The translations under genes and the position numbers were made by a program. The notes under the pieces were generated by a model. The model saw only the letters and a list, made by a program, of their open reading frames with translations, was not told where the DNA came from and searched no databases. Below, in pieces: positions 1 to 8,382 of a stretch of DNA of 42,042 bases (its first letter is position 1; every line of letters begins with the position of its first letter). This stretch comes from Bacteroidota bacterium (lineage in GTDB: Bacteria; Bacteroidota; Bacteroidia; NS11-12g; UBA9320). The stretch lies in contig JABWCE010000020.1 of assembly GCA_013359235.1 (NCBI GenBank), positions 1 to 42,042 on the forward strand. The letters run 5' to 3'.

Positions 1-246
1 AAATTTTGCAATAAAAATATCATTATTACATGCTGTTGATTTTCTGAGTAGAGTTTTGTTTTCAATAATCAACGAATCCTTAAAAATACCTGTAGCGTAA
101 CTGTTGCCAAGGCTATCAACACAAATATCTTTAAGAAGTGCAGTTGAGTCAGAGTAAACTTCCTTTACCCAAAAATGAGTTTGAGAAATTGCATAAAAAT
201 TTAGTGTATTGAGAATTAGAAAAATTATTACTTTTTTAATAATCAT
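1..246 (-). CDS. N-terminus of a large secreted (SBBP/beta-propeller-like) protein, partial
   Basis: An open frame runs leftward from an ATG at 244-246 to the window edge, giving 82 codons with no stop. Residues 1-21 form a signal peptide: a lysine-rich start, a hydrophobic core and a cleavage region ending FYAISQ. The mature part reads D-x-x-G-N-x-Y-A-T-G-x-F, the pattern of SBBP-type beta-propeller blades found in Bacteroidota secreted proteins. It lies 37 nt after the stop of the small secreted protein at 284-721 on the same strand. The arrangement is the same as at the right edge of the window (40024-42042), and the two large proteins share the pattern FY..(I)SQ..F.W.K after the signal peptide. 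Function is unknown; export to the surface is inferred. The C-terminus, which would show a type IX sorting domain, is outside the window. Confidence 0.72.
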   Translation of the reverse strand, partial: MIIKKVIIFLILNTLNFYAISQTHFWVKEVYSDSTALLKDICVDSLGNSYATGIFKDSLIIENKTLLRKSTACNNDIFIAKF

Positions 247-283
247 ATTTAATTTAGAATCAAAAATAAATGAAAAAATGATT

Positions 284-721
284 CTAAGGAACAATTATAA
301 TATCATAAGCTTGTTGAGGAGGAGATGGTTGGCAGGCAGTTATTGAATAAATAGTTATTGTTTGAATTGGTGATGAACTTGAACAGCCAAGCCCTCCATT
401 ACATATTGAAACAATATTAGTTTGTTGGCAACCAGTCGAACAATTCCCAAAGTTTATAGTTTGACAATTTAACCCAGTTTCAATTAATCTGATAAATGAA
501 ACTGCTGCAGTTATAGAAATTGCACAAGAAGATGAACCTGATGTTCCAGCAGAAATAGTATAATTATAAAGTAAATTTGAAGCATTATCGTAAAATCTAA
601 TTTCCCACGAACAATTTGAAGTGTTACTGTAATTAAAAAACAATGTCTGACTTTGTGCCACCACATTTTTCGATAAGGTTAAAAATGCTAAAACCATTAG
701 GATAGTTATTGTTTTTTTCAT
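284..721 (-). CDS. Small cysteine-rich secreted protein (left cassette copy)
   Basis: This gene encodes 145 residues. Residues 1-23 are a typical signal peptide ending VVAQS. The mature chain is rich in Ser, Thr, Asn and Gly and holds eight cysteines, which suggests a disulfide-bonded beta fold outside the cytoplasm. I do not recognise a family. It is a diverged paralogue of 40024-40440: both start MKK-x-ITI, both carry a segment S-N/A-x-C-x-(W/Y)-x-I-x-(F/E)-x-D soon after the signal peptide, and both precede a large secreted protein. Their upstream regions are far more alike than the proteins. The ATG is supported by the conserved leader and by the match to the paralogue. It is probably co-transcribed with the partial gene at 1-246. 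A role as a surface or secreted partner of the large protein is inference only. Confidence 0.75.
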   Translation of the reverse strand: MKKTITILMVLAFLTLSKNVVAQSQTLFFNYSNTSNCSWEIRFYDNASNLLYNYTISAGTSGSSSCAISITAAVSFIRLIETGLNCQTINFGNCSTGCQQTNIVSICNGGLGCSSSSPIQTITIYSITACQPSPPQQAYDIIIVP

Positions 722-741
722 ATCAGATAAATTTTATTATT

Positions 742-766
742 CAAATTTTCTTTTTTTTTTCAAAAA
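742..766 (-). promoter_or_regulatory. Putative promoter with A10 tract for the left cassette
   Basis: Read on the minus strand, a TTTTTG element (761-766) is followed by ten A, one G, and AAAATTTG (749-742), 20 nt before the ATG. This fits the Bacteroidota -33 TTTG / -7 TTTG layout loosely. The same block precedes the right cassette at 39968-40003, where the A-tract is 16 long. The tract lies in the spacer between the two elements, so a change in its length would alter promoter geometry. Confidence 0.45.
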
Positions 767-820
767 CAAGAAGTTACGAAAAAAATAACAGAAAAATGAA
801 GGATAAATTAAAGTTTACCA

Positions 821-853
821 CCCCATTCCAAAGTTTAAAACTTTGGAATGGGG
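821..853. repeat. Perfect 16-bp-arm palindrome upstream of the left cassette
   Basis: Arms 821-836 and 838-853 are exact reverse complements around a single base, with core CCAAAGTTT/AAACTTTGG. A matching palindrome with the same core lies at 39877-39905, again about 100-120 nt before the start codon of a small Cys-rich secreted protein. No T-run follows on either strand, so it is not a standard terminator. It is likely a dispersed repeat or a structured element at the edge of the duplicated module. Confidence 0.8.
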
Positions 854-871
854 GAATTTTTAAAAAAGAAA

Positions 872-895
872 AATAAGATACACAATTATCTTATT
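872..895 (-). terminator. Rho-independent terminator of dps
   Basis: Arms 872-880 and 887-895 (9 bp, 6-nt loop) lie just downstream of the dps stop on the minus strand and are followed in that direction by a T-rich stretch (TTTCTTTTTT). The stem is entirely A/T/G-poor in GC, so it is weak, but its placement fits. Confidence 0.55.
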
Positions 896-916
896 ATACT
901 TTTACTTATTAAATGT

Positions 917-1384
917 TTACTTATTCAAATATGCTGAATACATCCAAACGAGTTTTTCTTGGGCTCTGATGTAGTCACTCATTAGGGCATTGGTACCTTC
1001 ATCATTTGCATCTGAACTCATTGAAAGAATTTCACGCTGAAGTGAAATTATAATTTTAAATGAACTTAAAATATCAGATACGGCAACAATTCCATCATTC
1101 ACATTTTTACTTTCATTAATTTTTGATAATTTTTTATAGTCAGAAAAATTATGGTTTGGGGCATGACTTAGGGTTAAAATTCTTTCAGCAATTTCATCAA
1201 TTTTCAATTGTACATCATTGTACAATTCTTCAAATTTAAGATGCAATTCAAAAAATTTTTCACCTTTTACATTCCAATGATAACCTCTTAAATTTTGATA
1301 AAAAATAGAATAGTTTGCAAGCAAGTAATTTAATTTTTCAGCAATTTTTGATGATTTTTTGTTGTCTAAACCTATTGAATTCAT
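917..1384 (-). CDS. dps: Dps-family ferritin-like DNA-protection protein
   Basis: The product is a 155-residue Dps/miniferritin. Members form hollow dodecamers that oxidise Fe(II) with hydrogen peroxide and store the iron, protecting DNA under oxidative stress or starvation. The inter-subunit ferroxidase ligands are visible with the family spacing: H36 (in GYHWNVKG), H48 (FFELH), D63 and E67 (KIDEIAER). The length is normal for the family. The N-terminus is short and has only a few lysines, so DNA binding is uncertain. It is a single gene, leftward, with a hairpin terminator downstream, and divergent from the complex I operon. No OxyR site can be recognised. Confidence 0.93.
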   Translation of the reverse strand: MNSIGLDNKKSSKIAEKLNYLLANYSIFYQNLRGYHWNVKGEKFFELHLKFEELYNDVQLKIDEIAERILTLSHAPNHNFSDYKKLSKINESKNVNDGIVAVSDILSSFKIIISLQREILSMSSDANDEGTNALMSDYIRAQEKLVWMYSAYLNK

Positions 1385-1411
1385 TGTAATAAATTTTATA
1401 AATTATAGTTA

Positions 1412-1419
1412 CAAAATTA
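1412..1419 (-). promoter_or_regulatory. Putative -7 box of dps (TAATTTTG)
   Basis: A TAATTTTG match to the Bacteroidota -7 consensus TAnnTTTG lies on the minus strand 27 nt upstream of the dps ATG. No convincing -33 TTG was found at the right distance, so support is weak in such AT-rich sequence. Confidence 0.3.
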
Positions 1420-1495
1420 CAAATGAATGATGTAAAAAATAGTAATTTTTGCCAAAATTTAACTTTTAAACAGATTGATACAAATCATTATATTT

Positions 1496-1520
1496 TTTGA
1501 ATAAACATTATTTAATTTTG
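1496..1520 (+). promoter_or_regulatory. Putative promoter of the nuo operon
   Basis: TTTG at 1496-1499 and TAATTTTG at 1513-1520 lie 13 nt apart, 26 nt before the nuoA start. The -7 box matches TAnnTTTG exactly; the spacer is shorter than usual. It is the best candidate in the 162-nt region between dps and nuoA. Confidence 0.4.
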
Positions 1521-1546
1521 AAGCCTACATCATTTATAAAAAAATA

Positions 1547-1897
1547 ATGGGTTCATCTGCTTTAATTATGTTACTTGTATGCGGAATAGGTTTTGCCGGT
1601 GCCGGTATTGTGATATCATTTATACTTGCAAAAACGTCAAAAAACGCTTTAAAAGGAGAACCTTACGAATGTGGAATAGAAACAACCGGTACATCGTGGA
1701 TACAATTTAATGTAGGATATTATTTATTTGCATTGATATTTTTGATTTTTGATGTTGAACTCGTATTTATGTATCCTTGGGCAGTAGCGGCAAAGCAAAT
1801 AGGTATAGTGGCACTTATCGAAATTATTTTTTTTATGTTTGTTTTATTTTTAGGCTTGCTTTACGCATGGAAAAAAGGAGCACTTGAATGGAAATAA
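1547..1897 (+). CDS. nuoA: Complex I subunit NuoA
   Basis: This is subunit A of the proton-pumping NADH-quinone-oxidoreductase-type complex, a small inner-membrane protein near the quinone-channel end of the membrane arm. Of its 116 residues, three stretches are membrane segments (about 6-28, 62-82 and 87-108). The family hallmark Y-E-C-G-I-E lies in the first loop. It begins the operon and overlaps nuoB by 10 bp, which implies coupled translation. Length is normal for the family. Confidence 0.95.
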   Translation: MGSSALIMLLVCGIGFAGAGIVISFILAKTSKNALKGEPYECGIETTGTSWIQFNVGYYLFALIFLIFDVELVFMYPWAVAAKQIGIVALIEIIFFMFVLFLGLLYAWKKGALEWK

Positions 1898-2418
1898 TTG
1901 AAAAAAAAAATAAAGATTTAATATTTCCCGGGCAATTTCATCAAACTGAAAATGGGGGATTTCTCACTTCAAAATTAGATGATATAATAAACTGGGCACG
2001 CTCAAACTCGCTTTGGCCCTTGGTTTTTGGTACGAGTTGTTGTGCTATAGAAATGATGTCTGCCGCAGATGCCAAATACGATTGGTCACGTTTTGGCTTT
2101 GAAGTGGCAAGAGCCACGCCACGCCAAGCAGATTTGATAATTGTGGCGGGTACTATTGTTATGAAAATGGCTCCTGTTTTAAAAAGACTTTACGACCAAA
2201 TGCCCGACCCCAAATATGTTATTGCTATGGGTGCTTGTACTATTTCGGGGGGACCGTTTTTTTATAATACCTATTCAGTTGTAAAAGGAGTTGACCAAAT
2301 AATTCCGGTAGATGTATATGTTCCGGGATGCCCGCCACGTCCCGAAGCTTTGCTGCATTCTATGATTGCTCTTCAAAACAAAATAAAACACGAAACCTAT
2401 TTTAATAAAAAGAAATAG
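1888..2418 (+). CDS. nuoB: Complex I subunit NuoB (N2 iron-sulfur subunit)
   Basis: NuoB carries the terminal [4Fe-4S] cluster N2, which passes electrons to quinone at the junction of the peripheral and membrane arms. All four ligands are present: the tandem C51-C52 in [10 protein letters not shown]117 in GACTISGG, and C148 in VPGCPPRP. The 176-residue length is normal. The start overlaps nuoA, and the stop abuts the nuoC ATG directly. Confidence 0.96.
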   Translation: MEIIEKKNKDLIFPGQFHQTENGGFLTSKLDDIINWARSNSLWPLVFGTSCCAIEMMSAADAKYDWSRFGFEVARATPRQADLIIVAGTIVMKMAPVLKRLYDQMPDPKYVIAMGACTISGGPFFYNTYSVVKGVDQIIPVDVYVPGCPPRPEALLHSMIALQNKIKHETYFNKKK

Positions 2419-2874
2419 ATGACAAACGAAGAACTTAAAACCCATCTTTTATCATTAATTCCTCAAGCAACTTTTGTAGAAACAGGTGAGTTTCTTGAAA
2501 TTTTCATTCATTCTGAAAATATTTTACCCTTAATGAAAAACCTAAAGGATGACGAAAAAACACAATTCGATTATTTGTTTTGCCTTACTTGTATTGATAG
2601 AATATCGAGTTTTGAGGTAGTATATCATCTGTTATCAAAAAACTATAAGCACATACTTGTTGTAAAATCAACAATTAGCAATATAGAAAACCCACAAACC
2701 GAAACTGTAAGCCATATATGGAAAACAGCCGAATTTCATGAACGAGAAGTTTATGATTTGTTTGGAGTAAAATTTATCAATCACCCCGATTTGAGAAGAA
2801 TTTTTCTTGAAGATGATTGGAAAGGTTTTCCGCTTCGCAAAAATTACAGCGACCCTAATATGATAGAATTATGA
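2419..2874 (+). CDS. nuoC: Complex I subunit NuoC
   Basis: NuoC is the 30-kDa-type subunit of the connecting module. The C-terminal signature is clear: ERE-x-YDLFG, then HPDLRRIF and DDW-x-G-x-PLRK. At 151 residues it is a compact form. It is a separate gene ending in an ATGA overlap with nuoD. Bacteroides and relatives are known for a fused nuoCD, so the split arrangement helps place the organism elsewhere in the phylum. Confidence 0.94.
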   Translation: MTNEELKTHLLSLIPQATFVETGEFLEIFIHSENILPLMKNLKDDEKTQFDYLFCLTCIDRISSFEVVYHLLSKNYKHILVVKSTISNIENPQTETVSHIWKTAEFHEREVYDLFGVKFINHPDLRRIFLEDDWKGFPLRKNYSDPNMIEL

Positions 2875-3995
2875 GAGGACTCATTGAAGAAGATTATACA
2901 ACACAAGAAGGCGAATTTGTTATAAATATTGGTCCGCAACACCCTTCAACACATGGTGTTTTGCATCTTAAAGTTTGGCTCAACGGAGAGACAATTATTA
3001 AAGTTCAACCACATCTTGGTTATATACATCGCTCAATTGAAAAAATGAGTGAAAGCCTTTCGTACCGCAATTTTATATTTGCAACAAGCCGTATGGATTA
3101 TCTTGCGGCTCATATAAACAACGAAGCCTGTGCACTTGCCGTTGAAAAAGGACTACAAATAGAAGCACCTCCAAGAGCAAGAGTTGTAAGAACTATACTT
3201 GCAGAACTTACACGGCTTTCGTCGCATCAGCTATGGTGGGCAAGTACAGGTCTTGACCTTGGGGCTGTAACCCCGTTTTTTTATGCTTTCAGAGAGCGTG
3301 AGGCAATTCTTGATATTATGGACGAAACCTGTGGGGCAAGATTAACTCAAAACTTTTTGGTTCCTGGAGGTTTAATGGCTGATATTCATCCAAATTTTCA
3401 AAAGAGAACAAAAGAAGTTTTAAAACAAATAAAAGAAAATTTCAAAGAATACGATGAATTGCTTACAGAAAATGTAATTTTTCAAAACCGCACAAAAAAT
3501 GTGGGTATTTTAAACAAGCAAGATGCACTTAGCTTTGGAGTAACCGGACCAACTGCACGAGCTTCAGGATTAAGTTGTGATATTAGAAAATGGGCTCCTT
3601 ACAGTGCATACTCAATGGTAGAATTTGACGAGATTTTAGACGAAGGATGCGATAGCTATTCGAGATATATGGTGAGAATGAAAGAAATGAGACAATCGGT
3701 AAATATTATTGAACAATTGATAGACAATATACCCGAAGGTGATTTTCAGGAGAAAACAAAAAATGTTATAAAACTGCCCAAAGGTGATTTTTATCAAAGA
3801 GTAGAAACCCCACGTGGCGAACTTGGAGTTTATATAGTAAGCGACGGGGCGAGCAGCCCATACAGAATTAAATACCGTTCACCAAATTTTTCAAATCTTT
3901 CGGTATTGCCCGAACTGGCAAAAGGATGCAAAATAGGAGATTTGGTAGCTATAATGTCAACCATTGATTTGGTTATACCCGATATAGACAGGTAA
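2871..3995 (+). CDS. nuoD: Complex I subunit NuoD (quinone-site subunit)
   Basis: NuoD is the 49-kDa-type subunit, related to the large subunit of NiFe hydrogenases, and forms the quinone-binding pocket with NuoB. The motif GPQHPSTHG near residue 22 supplies the quinone-site histidine. The stretch SRMDYL supplies the partner tyrosine. The 374-residue length is close to the family norm. The start is set by a 4-bp ATGA overlap with nuoC, and the nuoH ATG follows the stop after one base. Confidence 0.96.
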   Translation: MRGLIEEDYTTQEGEFVINIGPQHPSTHGVLHLKVWLNGETIIKVQPHLGYIHRSIEKMSESLSYRNFIFATSRMDYLAAHINNEACALAVEKGLQIEAPPRARVVRTILAELTRLSSHQLWWASTGLDLGAVTPFFYAFREREAILDIMDETCGARLTQNFLVPGGLMADIHPNFQKRTKEVLKQIKENFKEYDELLTENVIFQNRTKNVGILNKQDALSFGVTGPTARASGLSCDIRKWAPYSAYSMVEFDEILDEGCDSYSRYMVRMKEMRQSVNIIEQLIDNIPEGDFQEKTKNVIKLPKGDFYQRVETPRGELGVYIVSDGASSPYRIKYRSPNFSNLSVLPELAKGCKIGDLVAIMSTIDLVIPDIDR

Positions 3996-3996
3996 A

Positions 3997-5091
3997 ATGA
4001 ACAGAATATTTTTATATAGTTTTACAGAAATGGCATTGTATATTCACAAACTGCTCGAAAATGCAATTACAAATACAGTTCTGCTTCAAATAACCGAACT
4101 TGCAATAATTGGTGTAACTCTGTTGATTTCATTAGTAATTTTATGCTTTTTTCTGGGATGGATGGAACGCAGAGTTGCTGCATTTATGGAAATAAGATTG
4201 GGTCCTAACAGAGTAGGTCCACAAGGCACATTGCAAATAGTAGCCGATACCGTAAAACTACTTTTCAAAGAGGGTTTAACTCCCAACAAATCTGATAAAT
4301 TTCTTTTTAATTTAGCACCATTTATTGTTGTTACTGCTTCAATGCTTGCAATTGCACCATTGGCATTTGCAAAAAATTTCAGCATTTACGATATAAATAT
4401 TGGTGTTTTATATGTTTCATCGGTTTCATCATTAAGTGTTTTAGGAATTTTAATGGCAGGGTGGTCAAGCTACAACAAATATTCATTGCTCGGAGCAATG
4501 CGAAGCGGGGCACAAATTGTAAGCTACGAACTTTCTGTTGGTTTGTCGCTAATAGCAATTGTAGTACTTAGCGGAAATGTTAGCTTAGGTGAAATAATAA
4601 ACAGCCAGCAAAATGGATGGTGGATTTTTAAAGGACACATACCGGCAATAATAGCTTTTGTAATTTTTATTATTGCTTCAACTGCCGAGATAAATCGTGC
4701 TCCATTTGACCTTGCCGAAGCCGATCAAGAACTTACAGGTGGCTATAATACTGAATATTCAGGGATGAAATTTGCAATGTTTCTACTTGCAGAATACATT
4801 AACTTATTTATAGTATCGGCAATGGCAGCTACATTATTTTTAGGAGGATGGATGCCTTTTCATATTGGCGATTGGGAATCATTTAATAAAATAATGGATT
4901 ACATTCCATCATCAATATGGTTTATGGGTAAAACTTTTATCATAATATTTATAATAATGTGGTTCAGATGGACATTTCCACGACTAAGAATTGACCAATT
5001 GCTTAACTTAGAATGGAAATACCTTTTGCCAATAAGCATGGTAAATATAATAATTGTAACACTTATAGCTATTATGGGATGGCATTTTTAA
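3997..5091 (+). CDS. nuoH: Complex I subunit NuoH
   Basis: NuoH is the membrane subunit that carries part of the quinone tunnel and links it to the proton channels. It has about eight membrane segments in 364 residues. The family signatures ERR-x-AA-x-M-x-x-R-x-GPN-x-VGP and EINRAPFDL-x-E-x-E/D-x-ELTGG are present, the latter as EINRAPFDLAEADQELTGG. The chosen ATG lies one base after the nuoD stop. An internal ATG 11 codons later would also give a full membrane core, so the exact N-terminus is uncertain. Confidence 0.95.
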   Translation: MNRIFLYSFTEMALYIHKLLENAITNTVLLQITELAIIGVTLLISLVILCFFLGWMERRVAAFMEIRLGPNRVGPQGTLQIVADTVKLLFKEGLTPNKSDKFLFNLAPFIVVTASMLAIAPLAFAKNFSIYDINIGVLYVSSVSSLSVLGILMAGWSSYNKYSLLGAMRSGAQIVSYELSVGLSLIAIVVLSGNVSLGEIINSQQNGWWIFKGHIPAIIAFVIFIIASTAEINRAPFDLAEADQELTGGYNTEYSGMKFAMFLLAEYINLFIVSAMAATLFLGGWMPFHIGDWESFNKIMDYIPSSIWFMGKTFIIIFIIMWFRWTFPRLRIDQLLNLEWKYLLPISMVNIIIVTLIAIMGWHF

Positions 5092-5107
5092 AAACTGTAA
5101 AAAAATA

Positions 5108-5584
5108 ATGTTTCTGAAAAACTATATATTAACTGTTTACCGTTCGGTAAAATCTCTTCTAACGGGGATGAAAATAACAGGATATTATTTTTTTCATCCA
5201 AAAAAAATAGTAACTCAGGAATATCCCGATAACAGGGCAACTCTTCAAATGTTTGATAGATTTAAAGGCGAAGTAACTATGCCTCACAATCAAAATAACG
5301 AACATCGTTGCACAGGTTGCCAGGCTTGTGAAATTGCATGCCCAAACGGAACCATAAAAATTATTACAAAACAAGAGATTTTGCCTGATGGCAAAAAGAA
5401 AAAAAGGCTTGACACATTTGTTTATCATCATGATATGTGTACCTTGTGCAATATGTGTATAATTGCATGTCCTTCGGATGCAATAGTAATGGCTCAAACT
5501 TTTGAACACAGCGTTTACGACAAAAAACTGTTAAAAAAAGTACTCAATGCCGAAGGCTCAAAATTAATGGAGGGAGTAGAATAG
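5108..5584 (+). CDS. nuoI: Complex I subunit NuoI (2x[4Fe-4S])
   Basis: NuoI is the 8-iron ferredoxin-like subunit carrying clusters N6a and N6b, which conduct electrons to N2. Two complete CxxCxxCxxxCP motifs are visible: C68, C71, C74, C78 and C111, C114, C117, C121. The N-terminus has an amphipathic stretch that would lie on the membrane. The 158-residue length is normal. Because nuoE, nuoF and nuoG are missing from the operon, these are the outermost iron-sulfur clusters encoded here, so an unknown donor probably docks near this subunit. Confidence 0.95.
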   Translation: MFLKNYILTVYRSVKSLLTGMKITGYYFFHPKKIVTQEYPDNRATLQMFDRFKGEVTMPHNQNNEHRCTGCQACEIACPNGTIKIITKQEILPDGKKKKRLDTFVYHHDMCTLCNMCIIACPSDAIVMAQTFEHSVYDKKLLKKVLNAEGSKLMEGVE

Positions 5585-5597
5585 ATAATAAGTAAAA

Positions 5598-6104
5598 ATG
5601 GATATATCGGTAATTATATTTTACATAATCTCTGTAGTAATTACAGGCGGGGCTTTGCTTGCTGTTACTTCAAAGCAAATTTTCAGAGCAGCAGTTTATC
5701 TTATTTTTTCATTGCTGGGTGTAGCATCAATGTATTTTTATCTCGAAAACAATTTTATAGCTGCTGTTCAAATAGTGGTATATGTAGGCGGTATAGTGGT
5801 TTTAATTATATTTTCAATTTTTCTAACACAAAATTCGGGACATAGACTGAAAAAACCCGATGGCAAACGTGTATTTTTTTCGGCTCTATCAGTATTATCA
5901 GCACTTTTGCTCACATTGAATGTAATTGGAAATTACAATTTCAAATCAAATTCAAATAATACCATTGAACCTGAAATAAAAAATATTGGAATGCAAATGC
6001 TAAGCACTACACAGTACGGGTATTTGCTTCCATTTGAAGTTGTGAGTTTTTTGCTTTTGGCTGCTATGATTGGGTGTATTGTAATTGCATTAAAAAGAAA
6101 TTAA
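5598..6104 (+). CDS. nuoJ: Complex I subunit NuoJ
   Basis: NuoJ is a five-helix membrane subunit (168 residues) between NuoH and NuoK. The third helix holds the conserved Y-x-G-G-I-V-V-L region, where the family has a pi-bulge involved in coupling. It starts 13 nt after nuoI, and its stop abuts the nuoK ATG. Confidence 0.93.
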   Translation: MDISVIIFYIISVVITGGALLAVTSKQIFRAAVYLIFSLLGVASMYFYLENNFIAAVQIVVYVGGIVVLIIFSIFLTQNSGHRLKKPDGKRVFFSALSVLSALLLTLNVIGNYNFKSNSNNTIEPEIKNIGMQMLSTTQYGYLLPFEVVSFLLLAAMIGCIVIALKRN

Positions 6105-6419
6105 ATGAAAGTAATAGGGATAGAACATATTGTTTTTGTAAGTACAGTATTGTTTTTTATAGGTATTTATGGGTTTCTCACTCGTAGAAATATGATTACA
6201 ATGCTTATGTCAATAGAATTGATTTTGAATAGCGTGTGTTTAAATTTTGTTTCGTTTAACAAGTTTTTATATCACGATAAACTCGAAGGTGTTTTTTTTA
6301 CATTGTTCATAATTACAATAGCAGCCGCCGAAGCAGCCGTTGCCATTGCAATTATTATTAATCTTTATAGAAGTTATAAAACTATTGATATAGAAGAAGC
6401 CGATGAACTTAAATTTTAA
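6105..6419 (+). CDS. nuoK: Complex I subunit NuoK
   Basis: NuoK is a small three-helix subunit related to MrpC. Both membrane glutamates needed for proton transfer are present: E38 in MSIELILN (E. coli E36) and E76 in AAAEAAVA (E. coli E72). The length is 104 residues. It begins directly after the nuoJ stop. Confidence 0.95.
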   Translation: MKVIGIEHIVFVSTVLFFIGIYGFLTRRNMITMLMSIELILNSVCLNFVSFNKFLYHDKLEGVFFTLFIITIAAAEAAVAIAIIINLYRSYKTIDIEEADELKF

Positions 6420-6431
6420 TTGAAAACAATA

Positions 6432-8381
6432 ATGAATCAAGGCATAATTTTAAATATAATAAATTCAACATTCGGTTTATCAGCAATAATTTTTTTTCCT
6501 TTTCTCAGCTTTTTGATTCTGGGACTTAGCGGAATAAAAAGTTTTAAAAAATATGCAAGTTTTATCGGAATAATTTCAATACTTGCAACATTTATTCTTT
6601 CATCAATAGTTGCCCTTGAATACTTTTTTATTTCAGGCAAAACAGCCGATGGATTTGTAAAAATAACAGCTTTAAATTTTGAATGGCTTAAATTTTCTGA
6701 AAGTATATCATTAAATGTAGGGATATTGTTAGACCCAATTTCAGTAATGATGATATTGATTGTAAGTTTTATTTCGCTTATGGTTCATATTTTCAGCGCT
6801 GGTTATATGAAAGATGATAAGAGAATTAAAATTTATTATTCATTTTTATCACTATTTACATTTTCTATGCTCGGGCTTGTGGTTTCTACAAACATTTTTC
6901 AGATGTACATTTTTTGGGAACTTGTAGGTGTTTCATCATTTCTGCTAATAGGATACTACTATCAAAAGCCCGAAGCAGTTGCTGCTGCGAAAAAAGCTTT
7001 TATTGTTACTCGTTTTGCCGATTTGGGATTTTTAATAGGTATTTTGATAATTTCATATTACAGTCAAAGTCTTGATTTTGTAACTATAATTGAAAGATTA
7101 ACCGGTGAAAGCCAATATTTAAATAGCTCAGTTGCGGTTTCGTTTTTAGGCGTTTCAGCATTAACTTGGGCTTTAGTTTTGATTTTTATTGGTGGAGCAG
7201 GCAAATCGGCTATGTTTCCATTACACATTTGGTTACCCGATGCAATGGAAGGACCAACTCCGGTATCAGCTCTTATTCATGCAGCCACAATGGTGGTTGC
7301 CGGTGTTTTTCTTGTAGCCAGATTGTTTCCGGTATATTCATTGTCATGCCCAGCGGCATTAGATGTTGTAGCTTTTACGGGAGTATTTACTGCACTGTTT
7401 GCAGCGTTGATAGCTTGTACACAAACCGATATTAAAAGAGTATTAGCATACTCAACAATATCTCAAATTGGGTTTATGATTTTTTCTCTCGGCATTTCGG
7501 GCTATGGAGGTGAATCGGGCTTAGGGTATATGGCATCTATGTTTCATTTGTTTACCCATGCTATGTTCAAAGCCTTGTTGTTTTTGGGTGCCGGGGTAGT
7601 TATTCATTATATACACAGCAACGAGGTGAAAGATATGGGCGGCTTGAGAAAACAACTTCCTATTACAAATTTGTGTTTTCTTTTTGCTTGCCTGGCTATT
7701 TCAGGCATCCCTCCATTTTCTGGCTTTTTTAGCAAAGAAGAAATTCTTTTGGCGGCATGGAATTCTAATAAAACTGTATTTTTTATAGCTTTATTTACAG
7801 CATTTTTAACAGCCTTTTATATGTTCAGGTTGTATTTTTTAATTTTTTGGCATAATAAGCCAAGCAATTCAAAATCAAAAGCCGAAAGCCATTTTTCAAT
7901 GATTATTCCCTTGCTTGTTCTCGCTGTGTTAACAATAATAACAGGATTTGTACCTTTCGGAAATCTAATTACATCTGATGGAAAAATATTACATTCCCAT
8001 TTTCATTTTTCGTTTTCAATCATTCCAATTATAGTAGCCATAGCAGGTATAATGCTTTCGGCAATATTGTTTAAAACTAAAAGTAATAAAACTGAGAATT
8101 TGAATTTAGAAAACCTATTAAAACCTGTAAAAAACAAATTTTACATAGATGAAATTTATATTTTCATTACACGAAAACTCGTATTTTCACTTGTTGCAAA
8201 ACCCGCTGCGTGGTTTGACAAAAACATTATAGATGGCACTGTAAACTACAGTGGCGAACTGACGGGCAAAGTTTCAGAAAAAATAAAAACTTTGCATTCG
8301 GGCAAAACTCAAGGTTATGCACTTTGGTTTGTACTTGGGTTAATAATTTTAGTTTTAGTTTTTGCATATATTTTTTACTGA
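6432..8381 (+). CDS. nuoL: Complex I subunit NuoL (antiporter-like)
   Basis: NuoL is the distal antiporter-like pump subunit, with the long lateral helix that spans the membrane arm. The core motif GGAGKSAMFPLH is followed by WLPDAMEGPTPVSALIHAAT. The pumping lysine (E. coli K229) is K258 counted from the ATG at 6432. The protein is 649 residues with about 16 membrane segments and a final hydrophobic anchor after a loop rich in charged residues. A TTG at 6420, directly after the nuoK stop, would add four residues; ATG is preferred. It ends one base before the next small gene. Confidence 0.95.
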   Translation: MNQGIILNIINSTFGLSAIIFFPFLSFLILGLSGIKSFKKYASFIGIISILATFILSSIVALEYFFISGKTADGFVKITALNFEWLKFSESISLNVGILLDPISVMMILIVSFISLMVHIFSAGYMKDDKRIKIYYSFLSLFTFSMLGLVVSTNIFQMYIFWELVGVSSFLLIGYYYQKPEAVAAAKKAFIVTRFADLGFLIGILIISYYSQSLDFVTIIERLTGESQYLNSSVAVSFLGVSALTWALVLIFIGGAGKSAMFPLHIWLPDAMEGPTPVSALIHAATMVVAGVFLVARLFPVYSLSCPAALDVVAFTGVFTALFAALIACTQTDIKRVLAYSTISQIGFMIFSLGISGYGGESGLGYMASMFHLFTHAMFKALLFLGAGVVIHYIHSNEVKDMGGLRKQLPITNLCFLFACLAISGIPPFSGFFSKEEILLAAWNSNKTVFFIALFTAFLTAFYMFRLYFLIFWHNKPSNSKSKAESHFSMIIPLLVLAVLTIITGFVPFGNLITSDGKILHSHFHFSFSIIPIIVAIAGIMLSAILFKTKSNKTENLNLENLLKPVKNKFYIDEIYIFITRKLVFSLVAKPAAWFDKNIIDGTVNYSGELTGKVSEKIKTLHSGKTQGYALWFVLGLIILVLVFAYIFY

Positions 8382-8382
8382 T

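Noticed and set aside
821-853. The palindromes at 821-853 and 39877-39905 as Rho-independent terminators.
   Set aside because: Neither is followed by a T-run, and the dps and isomerase genes have better terminators; the shared sequence and position fit a repeat element.
1-1546. nuoEFG, ferredoxin or other electron-input genes near the nuo operon.
   Set aside because: Upstream there is only dps and the secreted cassette, downstream anmK and a dehydrogenase; nothing with NADH/FMN or ferredoxin motifs.
7166-7435. A frame inside nuoL, plus many antisense frames such as 12651-12950 and 34488-34793.
   Set aside because: They lie wholly inside strongly supported genes and show no family features or start context.
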